Part shown: piece by piece, positions 1 through 8,095 of the stretch
Layout: each line of letters begins with the position of its first letter
Position numbering within the stretch: the stretch's first letter is position 1
Assembly (NCBI RefSeq): GCF_007558725.1
Contig: NZ_VLPL01000009.1
Span: 108,597-172,596, forward strand
Length of the DNA stretch: 64,000 nucleotides
Source: Fluviicola chungangensis
GTDB taxonomy: Bacteria; Bacteroidota; Bacteroidia; Flavobacteriales_D; Crocinitomicaceae
Direction of reading: 5' to 3'
Program-made: the position numbers and the translations under genes
Notes under the pieces: model-generated
Seen by the model: only the letters and a program-made list of their open reading frames with translations
What the model was told of the DNA's origin: nothing
The model's database searches: none

Positions 1-1032
1 AGTCAGAGTTGCGTCAAATGCTTCTCCATACCAACGCTGCCCCCCCTGAACAAGGTTGACAGATTCATTTTCGTGAATATCATAGAACGTATAGGAATTG
101 ACCGTTTGGGTTGATGGCAAAGAAGATTCCGGAAGACTTTGGATCCGCAACGGCAGATCTGTTTCATCGATATGAATAAAATAATGGTTTACAGCACTAT
201 AAATATGCATATTTCGGTCGTAATTGGTTCCAGATCCATGATCCCAGCGGTTTGGTCCGGCACCGAAGAACAAAAAATACTCGTCCTCACTGAAAGTCGT
301 GTCCGAATTCCCTACAAACTGGATTGCATTCTTCGTCAGATCATCCCGAAAAGGAGCGCTATTCAATTCAGACAGTCTGCCATCCGCATTTCCATACAGA
401 TTGATCGTTTTCGGATCCAGGTTATCGACATCCACACCCATACTCTTAAAAAATGCCCTGTTCAACTGAAATATCCCATCAGTTGGAACAGAGATTTTAT
501 ACCAGGAACCTGCATTCAAGACCGAATTCGAGGCGTAGCTTTTCAGATAATTGGAATTGGAACCTACTGCTCCGGAAGCAACAGGCCGCAATTTATAGGA
601 AACTATTTTTTGGTATCCTGAAGGTGTTTTGATATAAGGAATACAATTCGACATCAGAAAATGTTCATTTCTTGCCTTTGAAACCTTGGCATTAATCCGA
701 GCGGAAACGGGCACCTGGTCCATAATCGAATTCAGGTAATTGGTCTCATATGCGCTCACCGGTCCTGTTTGTACATCAATCACAGAGACCTGATAATTAC
801 CGGGTTTAAACTTTTGTTGAAAGGAATGCATTGGAAGCCGGTCTTCAAAACCTCCACCGGAAATTATGGGAACGATTGTCGGAACACCGTTAATAGTCAA
901 TTCTTTCGGATCCTGCCAACTGATTTCGACAGAAACATCCTGGGCTACAGATGAATGCCCTATCAAAAGTAAAATAAGGAGTTTGTAATATTTGTTAAAA
1001 ATGTAACTTGCTTGTGTTTTGTCGTTTTTCAT
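1..1032 (-). CDS. porU: T9SS C-terminal signal peptidase PorU, N-terminal part (runs off the left edge)
   Basis: Reading the minus strand from the ATG at 1032 gives 344 open codons up to the window edge. The N-terminus has a basic/hydrophobic signal peptide (LLILLLIGHSSVAQ). The body carries the PorU pattern: a WYKISVPTDGIFQL segment, then DPKTINLYGNADG, then a DYF/LFFGAGPNRWDH segment and GGQRWYGEAF near the edge. PorU is the cell-surface gingipain-like peptidase that removes C-terminal sorting domains from T9SS cargo; its catalytic domain lies beyond this window. It is divergent from the PorP/SprF gene and close to gldJ, a linkage seen in other gliding Bacteroidota. Family assignment is confident; completeness cannot be judged. 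Confidence 0.85.
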   Translation of the reverse strand, partial: MKNDKTQASYIFNKYYKLLILLLIGHSSVAQDVSVEISWQDPKELTINGVPTIVPIISGGGFEDRLPMHSFQQKFKPGNYQVSVIDVQTGPVSAYETNYLNSIMDQVPVSARINAKVSKARNEHFLMSNCIPYIKTPSGYQKIVSYKLRPVASGAVGSNSNYLKSYASNSVLNAGSWYKISVPTDGIFQLNRAFFKSMGVDVDNLDPKTINLYGNADGRLSELNSAPFRDDLTKNAIQFVGNSDTTFSEDEYFLFFGAGPNRWDHGSGTNYDRNMHIYSAVNHYFIHIDETDLPLRIQSLPESSLPSTQTVNSYTFYDIHENESVNLVQGGQRWYGEAFDATLT

Positions 1033-1087
1033 AGCACAAAATTCGAAAACTAGATGAATGTTCAATCAAACGTATGAATTCTTTTTT

Positions 1088-1095
1088 TATTTTTG
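1088..1095 (+). promoter_or_regulatory. Candidate -7 element for the PorP/SprF gene
   Basis: TATTTTTG matches the Bacteroidota -7 consensus TAnnTTTG in the 156-bp gap between porU and the PorP gene. No convincing -33 TTG lies at the expected distance. A small perfect hairpin (CATTGG-CGAA-CCAATG, 1140-1155) would lie in the 5' leader. Confidence 0.35.
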
Positions 1096-1188
1096 TGTTT
1101 CGGCGATTTAGTTGTAACCATTGTATTTTTTTTTCGTAACATTGGCGAACCAATGCTACAAATTTAGCTTGAAAATATTCTTAACCGA

Positions 1189-2154
1189 ATGAGAAATATT
1201 AAACTATTAGCGTTTGTTGGATGTTTATTTGGCTCGTGTCAATTATATGCGCAAGATCCAACTTTTACGCAGTTTTACGCGAACCCCCTGTACCTGAACC
1301 CTGCTTTTGCTGGATCTCATGGATGTGCTCGTTTTTCGATGAATTACCGAAACGAGTGGCCCAGTCTTTCCGGGAACTATGTTACCTATAGTGCATCTTA
1401 TGATCAATACTTCAAAAACATTTCAGGAGGGATTGGAGTTCTGGCTACTCATGACATGCAAGGTCAGGGTACAATTAATACATCTATGTTAGGCCTGATT
1501 TACTCTTACCACTTGAAAGTAAACAGAAAGTTTGCAATGCTTTTTGGCGTTCGGGCAGCCTGGTACCAAAAATTCCTAGATTGGGATAAATTGACTTTCG
1601 GTGATATGATTGACCCCAGAAGAGGATTCATCTATCAAACCGGTGATTTAAGAAGAGGAGGATCAAGAGGATTCTTTGATGCTTCCGCAGGATTTGTAGG
1701 TTATTCAAAACATTTCTTTTTTGGAGGAGCAGTTCACCACTTAAATATGCCTAATGAGTCGGTCATTATTGGTAATTCACCGATGCCTATGCGGTTCACG
1801 GGACATATGGGGGCAGAAATTCCACTGGGAGGAAAATCAAAATACAACAATACAACTTCCATCATGCCAAACGTGATCTATCAGTACCAACAAGGTTTCC
1901 AGGAAATCAACATCGGTACTTATATCAAGTATGGAGCGTTCAACGCAGGAGCATGGTTCAGAAACAGAGATGCGTTCATCCTGACAATCGGGGTAACGAC
2001 TCCTTCTTTCCGAATCGGCTATAGCTATGATGTCACAGTTTCACGATTAAATAATGGTGTGTCAGGCGGTTCACATGAGGTTTCACTAGGTATTTATACC
2101 AAATGTAAAGGTCCTGTCAAAACCTTCAAAACAATCTCTTGTCCATCATTCTAA
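1189..2154 (+). CDS. PorP/SprF family type IX secretion membrane protein
   Basis: 321 aa with a signal peptide (LLAFVGCLFGSCQLYAQ) followed immediately by the PorP/SprF hallmark DPTFTQFYANPLYLNPAFAG and then alternating beta strands typical of an outer-membrane barrel (pattern MNYRNEWPSLSGNYVTYSASYD). Members of this family sit in the outer membrane and support T9SS secretion; SprF members are partners for export of large gliding adhesins. It lies between porU and gldJ, on gldJ's strand, which supports a T9SS role. Bacteroidota usually carry many paralogues, so I do not assign porP or sprF. The Cys in GSCQ could suggest a lipobox, but the AQ cleavage site after it fits signal peptidase I better. 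Confidence 0.88.
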   Translation: MRNIKLLAFVGCLFGSCQLYAQDPTFTQFYANPLYLNPAFAGSHGCARFSMNYRNEWPSLSGNYVTYSASYDQYFKNISGGIGVLATHDMQGQGTINTSMLGLIYSYHLKVNRKFAMLFGVRAAWYQKFLDWDKLTFGDMIDPRRGFIYQTGDLRRGGSRGFFDASAGFVGYSKHFFFGGAVHHLNMPNESVIIGNSPMPMRFTGHMGAEIPLGGKSKYNNTTSIMPNVIYQYQQGFQEINIGTYIKYGAFNAGAWFRNRDAFILTIGVTTPSFRIGYSYDVTVSRLNNGVSGGSHEVSLGIYTKCKGPVKTFKTISCPSF

Positions 2155-2174
2155 ATATTTTTTGTAACCTTTTG

Positions 2175-2203
2175 TTGATAATCCGTTTATAAACTTAACT
2201 TTG
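2175..2203 (+). promoter_or_regulatory. Promoter of gldJ
   Basis: TAACTTTG at 2196-2203 fits the -7 consensus and TTG at 2175-2177 lies 18 bp upstream. Because the -7 element covers 2201, a TTG start codon at that position is excluded and the ATG at 2216 (or 2237) is the likely start. Confidence 0.6.
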
Positions 2204-2215
2204 GTGTCCCAAAAA

Positions 2216-4249
2216 ATGAAAAAACAAACCAAGCATATGAAAATGTTGCGTTTATTTATCTTAGCGGTTGCAGGTGTTGCAATAGCTTCGTGTAGCCGAG
2301 ATTCCTCCTCTTCAACAGGATGGGATTACAACAATGTACAGCATGGAGGCTTTCAAAAAGTTCCGTTTGTAGATCAGGAAACTGGTCCGGGATTAATTCT
2401 TGTTGAAGGTGGTACATTTACAATGGGTATGGTCGAACAAGATGTCATGTTCGATTATAACAATCGTCCTGCCCGTGTTACCGTTTCATCCTTTTATATG
2501 GATCAGACAGAGGTAACAAACTTCCATTGGCTGGAGTACTTGTACTGGATTAAAAGATCTTACGAAAAGTACAACATGGTGTACCGCAATGCATTACCGG
2601 ATACCCTTTCATGGAGAAGCCCGTTGGCATTCATGGACAAATATGTAGATTACTATTTACGTCACCCTGCATACAGAGACTACCCGGTAGTTGGTGTTTC
2701 ATGGTTACAGGCAACCGATTTCTGTAAATGGCGTACGGATCGTGTGAACGAATACATTCTAATTCGTGAAGGTGTTCTTGGATGGGATATCGACGCAGCC
2801 GATGCGGAAACATTTAATACAGATGCATATCTTGTAGGTCAATTCGAACAGGATGAAGAATTGGGTGGAAGAAAATTAAAGGATACAGATCCATCTCATA
2901 GAGATGGTAAAAAATTAGGTGAACGGATCGTTCGTATGGAAGATGGAATCCTTCTTCCAAGATACCGTCTCCCAACAGAGGCTGAATGGGAATACGCTGC
3001 TCTTGGATTAATCGGGAACCTTTCCGAAGGAACTGAAGTAATCACAGAGCGTCGTCAATACCCTTGGAATGGTCACTTCGTTCGCCAGGACAACAAAGAA
3101 TTTACAGGTGCTATCCGTGCTAACTTCGTAAGAGGTAAAGGGGATTACATGGGGGTTGCAGGTCGTTTGAACGACGGTGCCGATGTAACTGCTCCGGTTG
3201 AATCTTTCTGGCCGAATGATTATGGTTTATATCACATGGCCGGTAACGTTTCCGAGTGGGTGATGGATGTTTACCGTCCGTTGACTTCCGAAGACTATAA
3301 TGAATTCCGTCCTTTCCGTGGAAATGTGTTCCAAACGAAAGTATTGAATAATGATGGAGTTGTTGAACAGAAAGATCAGCAGGTAATGTATGATGTTCAC
3401 GGAATGAAAGAATATTTGAATGCATTTGAACGCGTTCGCTACCAACGTGTATCGGCAGCAAACCACAATCCGAATGACTCTGTTATTCCTGGTGGAATTC
3501 AAATGCACAACCAAGCAGAACATCGTTACAAAAGAGGAGCAGCTCCTGACCCTTACTATGTTTCTCACGGGAAAAAGAAAGACTCAGTAGAATTAGCTTT
3601 GATCGCACGAATCAATGAAGTATTGGATAGAGCAATCCAGGATAAAAATGACAAGTATGATATCGAGGCTTCTTCATTGGTACAAGATGAGATCTTTGAA
3701 GGTATCTTCGCTGAAAGTACAAGACAAGGTAGAGATGAAGAGTATTCTTTCGAGATCATTCCTATGTTGCGTGAAGGATTCAACCAATTCATCATTGGTA
3801 CTCCGGGTAAATTGAAATACCGCAATGTAACAGAAGAAGAAAACATCGGTCGTTTGAACTACCGCAAGGATGATTATATTGATTATTTGGACGGTGATAT
3901 CGAGAGCTCAATCTATTATGATAACGACGATCGCAAAAATGGTATTAACGAAGCAACCCGTGATCCGCATTTGATCATGTACCAAAACGAATACGAAACA
4001 TACGATTTGAACGGTACTCCGATCAAACCGGAAGACAGAACATCCTGGCCAACAACTTTGATCTCTGATAAATCAAGAGTATACAAAGGTGGTTCATGGA
4101 GAGATCGTGCTTACTGGTTGAATGCAGGCTCAAGAAGATTCCTGGATGAAGCACAATCGACCTGTACCATTGGATTCCGTTGTGCAATGGATCGCGTAGG
4201 AAGTCCGGTTGGTCACAACTACGGTAAAAAGAAACAAAAGAAAAAATAA
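2216..4249 (+). CDS. gldJ: Gliding motility / T9SS lipoprotein GldJ (SUMF/FGE-fold)
   Basis: 677 aa from the ATG at 2216; ATG 2237 is an alternative giving a shorter signal peptide. A lipoprotein signal ends in IASC (Cys 26). The body has the formylglycine-generating-enzyme-like fold: GGTFTMGM near the N-terminus, FYMDQTEVTN, PVVGVSWLQATDFCKWR, RLPTEAEWEYAA, GNVSEWVMD, then after a long insert GGSWRDRAYWLN and TIGFRC at the C-terminus. GldJ is an outer-membrane lipoprotein needed for gliding and T9SS function, related to GldK. The split domain with a long charged insert and the Lys-rich tail (KKKQKKK) fit GldJ. Linkage to the porU and PorP genes supports the call. Confidence 0.87.
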   Translation: MKKQTKHMKMLRLFILAVAGVAIASCSRDSSSSTGWDYNNVQHGGFQKVPFVDQETGPGLILVEGGTFTMGMVEQDVMFDYNNRPARVTVSSFYMDQTEVTNFHWLEYLYWIKRSYEKYNMVYRNALPDTLSWRSPLAFMDKYVDYYLRHPAYRDYPVVGVSWLQATDFCKWRTDRVNEYILIREGVLGWDIDAADAETFNTDAYLVGQFEQDEELGGRKLKDTDPSHRDGKKLGERIVRMEDGILLPRYRLPTEAEWEYAALGLIGNLSEGTEVITERRQYPWNGHFVRQDNKEFTGAIRANFVRGKGDYMGVAGRLNDGADVTAPVESFWPNDYGLYHMAGNVSEWVMDVYRPLTSEDYNEFRPFRGNVFQTKVLNNDGVVEQKDQQVMYDVHGMKEYLNAFERVRYQRVSAANHNPNDSVIPGGIQMHNQAEHRYKRGAAPDPYYVSHGKKKDSVELALIARINEVLDRAIQDKNDKYDIEASSLVQDEIFEGIFAESTRQGRDEEYSFEIIPMLREGFNQFIIGTPGKLKYRNVTEEENIGRLNYRKDDYIDYLDGDIESSIYYDNDDRKNGINEATRDPHLIMYQNEYETYDLNGTPIKPEDRTSWPTTLISDKSRVYKGGSWRDRAYWLNAGSRRFLDEAQSTCTIGFRCAMDRVGSPVGHNYGKKKQKKK

Positions 4250-4266
4250 TATTCAATTAGTAATAG

Positions 4267-4298
4267 AAACCCCGATGAGCTAACTGTCGGGGTTTTTT
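4267..4298 (+). terminator. Intrinsic terminator after gldJ
   Basis: AAACCCCGA (4267-4275) pairs with TCGGGGTTT (4287-4295) and is followed by a T run. It ends only 9 nt before the murF ATG, so murF transcription must either read through it or start unusually close to the gene. Confidence 0.8.
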
Positions 4299-4306
4299 CA
4301 TGGGAT

Positions 4307-5590
4307 ATGGAAGCACTTTATGAACTATTTCAATCAAGTACAGGTGTAGAAACAGACACACGAAAGATCCGGAAAGGATCATTGTTCTTTTGTTTGAAGG
4401 GAGCAAATTTCGATGGAAATACTTTTGCTGAAGAAGCAATTAAATCAGGTGCAATCGGTGCAGTGATTGACAATCCTCAATACCATATCGAAGGAAAAAC
4501 AATCTTAGTGGAGGATGCATTACTCACCCTTCAACACCTCGCAAGACACCACAGAAACCAGTTTCAGATCCCTGTAATTGGTATTACGGGAAGTAATGGA
4601 AAAACAACGTCAAAAGAACTTATTTCAGCTGTATTGGCTACACAATATCACGTTCACTTTACCCAGGGAAATTTCAATAACCACATTGGAGTTCCCTTAA
4701 CGCTTTTACAGCTCACGAAAGTGCATGACATTGCAGTTATTGAGATGGGTGCGAACAAACCGGGAGATATTAAAGAATTGGTTGAAATTGCTTTGCCTAC
4801 CCATGGGATCATTACGAATATCGGAAGGGCTCACCTGGAAGGCTTCAAATCATTGGAAGGAGTCATTAAAACCAAAACCGAATTATTCGATTTCCTGGCT
4901 CAAAGCAAGGGACATATTTTCGCGAATAAACAGGATGAAACCATTGTTGCCAAATTACCTCATACAACGCATAACCATTTTTACAATGATGACTCCGAAT
5001 TAGGTGGTTCACTTCTAAAGCTTACACCTTTGGTGGAAATGGAATGGTTTGAATCCGGATATTCCAGCCCTGCAATTCAAACCAACCTGGTAGGAGAATA
5101 CAACTTCATTAACTTCCTGGCTGCCATCCGGATCGGGCGCTTCTTTGGAATAAGCCCGGAGAATTGTAACAAGGCAATTTCGGGGTACGAACCAACAAAC
5201 AACCGGTCACAGGTAAGTAAAACAGAACGAAACACGCTGATCGTGGATTGTTACAACGCCAATCCGACCAGCATGCGCTCTGCCCTATCCAGCTTTGCAA
5301 AAATCGACACGCATGCTAAGATTTTTATCCTGGGCGATATGCGCGAAATGGGAGATGATGCTCCGATGGTACATGAAGAAGTCGTTCAACAGACAATTGA
5401 TCTGCGCTTAAGCGGTTTCTTTATCGGTGAGGAGTTTTTGAAATTCAAAGGCATGCATCCGAACGCCATTTTTTTGAAATCAACAGAACCGCTGATTGAA
5501 CATTTCACAAATAATCCGCCTGCAGACTTGTTGATCTTGTTAAAAGGTTCAAGAGGAATTTCACTGGAGAAGGTGATTCCATATCTATAA
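4307..5590 (+). CDS. murF: UDP-N-acetylmuramoyl-tripeptide--D-alanyl-D-alanine ligase (MurF)
   Basis: 427 aa. MurF adds D-Ala-D-Ala to the UDP-MurNAc-tripeptide in the last cytoplasmic step of the peptidoglycan precursor pathway. The N-terminal domain has TDTRKIRKGSLFFCLKG; the ATP-binding loop GITGSNGKTTSKE is at about residues 92-104; the central domain has NFNNHIGVPLTLL and NIGRAHLEGF; the C-terminal domain has DCYNANPTSM and ILGDMREMG. Length and motifs are normal. The start at 4307 fits the family N-terminus. No promoter motif is visible between the gldJ terminator and the ATG. Confidence 0.95.
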   Translation: MEALYELFQSSTGVETDTRKIRKGSLFFCLKGANFDGNTFAEEAIKSGAIGAVIDNPQYHIEGKTILVEDALLTLQHLARHHRNQFQIPVIGITGSNGKTTSKELISAVLATQYHVHFTQGNFNNHIGVPLTLLQLTKVHDIAVIEMGANKPGDIKELVEIALPTHGIITNIGRAHLEGFKSLEGVIKTKTELFDFLAQSKGHIFANKQDETIVAKLPHTTHNHFYNDDSELGGSLLKLTPLVEMEWFESGYSSPAIQTNLVGEYNFINFLAAIRIGRFFGISPENCNKAISGYEPTNNRSQVSKTERNTLIVDCYNANPTSMRSALSSFAKIDTHAKIFILGDMREMGDDAPMVHEEVVQQTIDLRLSGFFIGEEFLKFKGMHPNAIFLKSTEPLIEHFTNNPPADLLILLKGSRGISLEKVIPYL

Positions 5591-5638
5591 TGATTGAAAC
5601 CCGACGTAATTCCGCAATATTACGTCCGGATAGGTTAT

Positions 5639-5678
5639 AAACCAGTAGGGGCGCGATTAATCGCGCCCCTACTGGTTT
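5639..5678. repeat. Perfect 40-nt GC-rich palindrome between convergent genes
   Basis: AAACCAGTAGGGGCGCGATT (5639-5658) is followed directly by its exact reverse complement (5659-5678), then TT. The core GTAGGGGCGCGA/TCGCGCCCCTAC is far richer in GC than its surroundings. It lies between the ends of murF and the acyl-CoA dehydrogenase gene and could act as a terminator in both directions. It also has the look of a mobile REP-type palindrome. No second copy occurs in this window. Confidence 0.7.
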
Positions 5679-5697
5679 TTGTTTTCCTGATTGATTA

Positions 5698-6840
5698 TTA
5701 ATCAGCCAAAATATTTCTTGAAATAACGATTTTCTGTACTTCAGAAGTTCCTTCGTAAATCTGTGTAATCTTCGCATCGCGCATCAAACGCTCTACATGG
5801 TACTCTTTTACGTATCCGTAACCTCCGTGGATTTGAACAGCTTCAACTGTTTGTTCCATGGCTACTTTTGAAGCATACAACTTCGCCATAGCGGAAGACT
5901 GGTCAAAATTTCTGCCTGCATCCTTATCGGCAGCAGCACGGTAAACCAATAAACGGGCAGCTTCGATTTCAGTCGCCATATCTGCAATCTTAAATGCAAT
6001 TGCCTGGTGCTTGTAAATCTCTTTTCCAAATGCTTTACGCTCCTTTGAATAAGCAGCAGCCAACTCGAAAGCTCCTGCAGCAATTCCCAATGCCTGAGCA
6101 GCGATCCCGATACGTCCTCCGGAAAGGGTTTTCATTGCAAATTTGAAACCAAATCCATCTTCACCGATACGGTTCGCTTTCGGAACTTTTACATCGTTGA
6201 ACATCAGGGTATGGGTATCACTTCCGCGAATTCCCAATTTATCTTCTTTGGCTCCAACAATGAAACCTTCCATTCCTCTTTCAATAATCAATGCATTGAT
6301 TCCTCTGTGTCCCAATTCAGGATTCGTTTGAGCAATCACAATATAAGTAGAAGCAGTCGAACCGTTTGTGATCCAGTTCTTTGTTCCGTTTACCAAGTAA
6401 TAATCCCCCATATCAACAGCGGTTGTACGCTGAGAAGTTGCATCAGATCCTGCTTCCGGCTCCGATAAACAAAACGCCCCGATTTTTTCTCCTTTTGCAA
6501 GTGGAACAAGGAATTTTTCCTTTTGCTCTTCGTTACCGAACTTTTCCAATCCCCAACAAACCAGGGAATTGTTCACTGACATACAAACTGAAGTTGAAGC
6601 ATCTACCTTGGAGATTTCTTCCATTGCAAGTACATAGGACATCGTGTCCATACCCCCACCTCCGTATTTCGGGTCAACCATCATTCCTAAGAATCCAAGT
6701 TCACCCAGTTGTTTCATTTCTTCAACAGGAAATTTTTGATCTCTATCCCGATCTATTACCCCAGGTTTTAAAACGTTTTGAGCGAAATCACGCGCAGCTT
6801 CTTTTACTGCTTTTTGTTCTTCTGTCAATTCGAAATTCAT
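5698..6840 (-). CDS. Acyl-CoA dehydrogenase (short/branched-chain type)
   Basis: 380 aa, the usual length for short-chain or butyryl-type FAD acyl-CoA dehydrogenases. These introduce the trans-2 double bond in fatty-acid or branched-chain amino-acid degradation and pass electrons to ETF. Visible signatures are FCLSEPEAGSDA and WITNG in the middle beta domain, the dimer/FAD region RKAFGKEIYKHQAIAFKIADM, and QIHGGYGYVKEYHVERLMRDA. The likely catalytic base is Glu 363 in IYEGTSE. The gene stands alone, convergent with murF, so the substrate cannot be told from context. Confidence 0.92.
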   Translation of the reverse strand: MNFELTEEQKAVKEAARDFAQNVLKPGVIDRDRDQKFPVEEMKQLGELGFLGMMVDPKYGGGGMDTMSYVLAMEEISKVDASTSVCMSVNNSLVCWGLEKFGNEEQKEKFLVPLAKGEKIGAFCLSEPEAGSDATSQRTTAVDMGDYYLVNGTKNWITNGSTASTYIVIAQTNPELGHRGINALIIERGMEGFIVGAKEDKLGIRGSDTHTLMFNDVKVPKANRIGEDGFGFKFAMKTLSGGRIGIAAQALGIAAGAFELAAAYSKERKAFGKEIYKHQAIAFKIADMATEIEAARLLVYRAAADKDAGRNFDQSSAMAKLYASKVAMEQTVEAVQIHGGYGYVKEYHVERLMRDAKITQIYEGTSEVQKIVISRNILAD

Positions 6841-6875
6841 CTGTATCGCAGTTTATTTTATATTTGTTCAGGAGA

Positions 6876-6883
6876 CAAATGTA
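6876..6883 (-). promoter_or_regulatory. -7 element of the acyl-CoA dehydrogenase gene
   Basis: On the minus strand TACATTTG matches TAnnTTTG, 35 nt before the ATG at 6840. No clear -33 box is visible. Confidence 0.45.
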
Positions 6884-6910
6884 CCTATAAAAACTTAATT
6901 TTCGTCTTTT

Positions 6911-7981
6911 ATGAATTCATTCAAAATAATCGGCTTAATGTCAGGCACTTCACTCGATGGAGTCGATGTAACTTATGCAACATATACGAAGGTTTCTGAT
7001 AAGAATTGGGAGTTTAAAATTCACGCGTCTCACACCTTTCAATTCCCTGAAATCCTGCTATCCAGCCTGCATGAAGCAAGCAAATTAACGGGATCTCAAC
7101 TGATGACACTGGACCACGATCTGGGCATTTTCCTGGCCTCATGCATCAATCAATTTATCGAAGCAAACGGAATTTCAAGACAAGAGGTGGAAGCCATCGC
7201 ATCTCATGGTCAAACTGTTTTTCACCAACCATCCCGAGGGTTTACAACACAAATCGGGAATCCAGCCGTCATTGCCGTAAAAACAGGTATCAGAACCATC
7301 GGCGATTTCAGAACAAAAGATGTCTTGTACGGAGGCCAGGGAGCACCACTGGTACCAATTGGTGATCAATACTTGTTCGGATCAAAAGCGGACGGATTTA
7401 TCAATATCGGTGGTTTTGCAAATATCAGTTTCGAAGAGAACGGAGTTGTACAGGCTTATGATATTTGTCCGGCCAACCTTCCCATGAACAAACTAGCCCG
7501 GTCCAAGCAGTTGGAATACGATAAAAACGGGGATCTGGCCCGGGAAGGCGAATTGAACTATTTCCTGCTGGATTTGCTGAACAGCCTCGAATATTACAAA
7601 GAAGAAGGACCGAAATCATTGGGAACGGAATGGCTCGAACAACACTTCTACCCGCTTCTTAAATTTGACAAAGACATTGAAAACAACCTGGCAACAGTTG
7701 TAGAACATATCGCCATTCAAATCGGTGAGATCTGTACCAAAAAAGATTTGAAACGCGTGATGATAACAGGCGGAGGTGCAAAAAACACCTTTTTGATCGA
7801 ACGACTGAAGCGCTATTATACCGGGGAAATCATTTCAGTTGACGGTGAACTGATTGATTACAAGGAAGCTTTGATTTTCGGATTATTGGGAGCATTGAAC
7901 CTAAACAATGAACCAAATTGCATTTCGAGTGTCACGGGCGCATCAAAAAACGTGATTGGTGGAGTTCATCATTTACCATAG
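6911..7981 (+). CDS. anmK: Anhydro-N-acetylmuramic acid kinase
   Basis: 356 aa. AnmK hydrolyses and phosphorylates 1,6-anhydroMurNAc to MurNAc-6-phosphate, recycling cell-wall fragments. The N-terminal MSGTSLDGVD (residues 10-19) is the family signature and phosphate-binding segment; further motifs are ASHGQTVFHQP, IGDFRTKDVLYGGQGAPLVP, INIGGFANIS, ICPANLPMNKLA and MITGGGAKNTFLIERL. The size and start (first ATG before the signature) are normal. It is divergent from the acyl-CoA dehydrogenase. No partner recycling genes such as murQ are nearby. Confidence 0.95.
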   Translation: MNSFKIIGLMSGTSLDGVDVTYATYTKVSDKNWEFKIHASHTFQFPEILLSSLHEASKLTGSQLMTLDHDLGIFLASCINQFIEANGISRQEVEAIASHGQTVFHQPSRGFTTQIGNPAVIAVKTGIRTIGDFRTKDVLYGGQGAPLVPIGDQYLFGSKADGFINIGGFANISFEENGVVQAYDICPANLPMNKLARSKQLEYDKNGDLAREGELNYFLLDLLNSLEYYKEEGPKSLGTEWLEQHFYPLLKFDKDIENNLATVVEHIAIQIGEICTKKDLKRVMITGGGAKNTFLIERLKRYYTGEIISVDGELIDYKEALIFGLLGALNLNNEPNCISSVTGASKNVIGGVHHLP

Positions 7982-8050
7982 GAATCCTATCACCTGTAAA
8001 GTTTACCGGAGAATTCACTGATTTCTCAAGGTTGAAAGAGCAATAATTCC

Positions 8051-8058
8051 TACTTTTG
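8051..8058 (+). promoter_or_regulatory. -7 element of the Glu/Leu-type dehydrogenase gene
   Basis: TACTTTTG matches TAnnTTTG 37 nt before the ATG at 8096. TTG at 8032-8034 is 16 bp upstream, slightly close for a -33 box. Confidence 0.5.
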
Positions 8059-8095
8059 CGTCTCAATATTTGAAAGATCCAACGAATAAGTTAAC

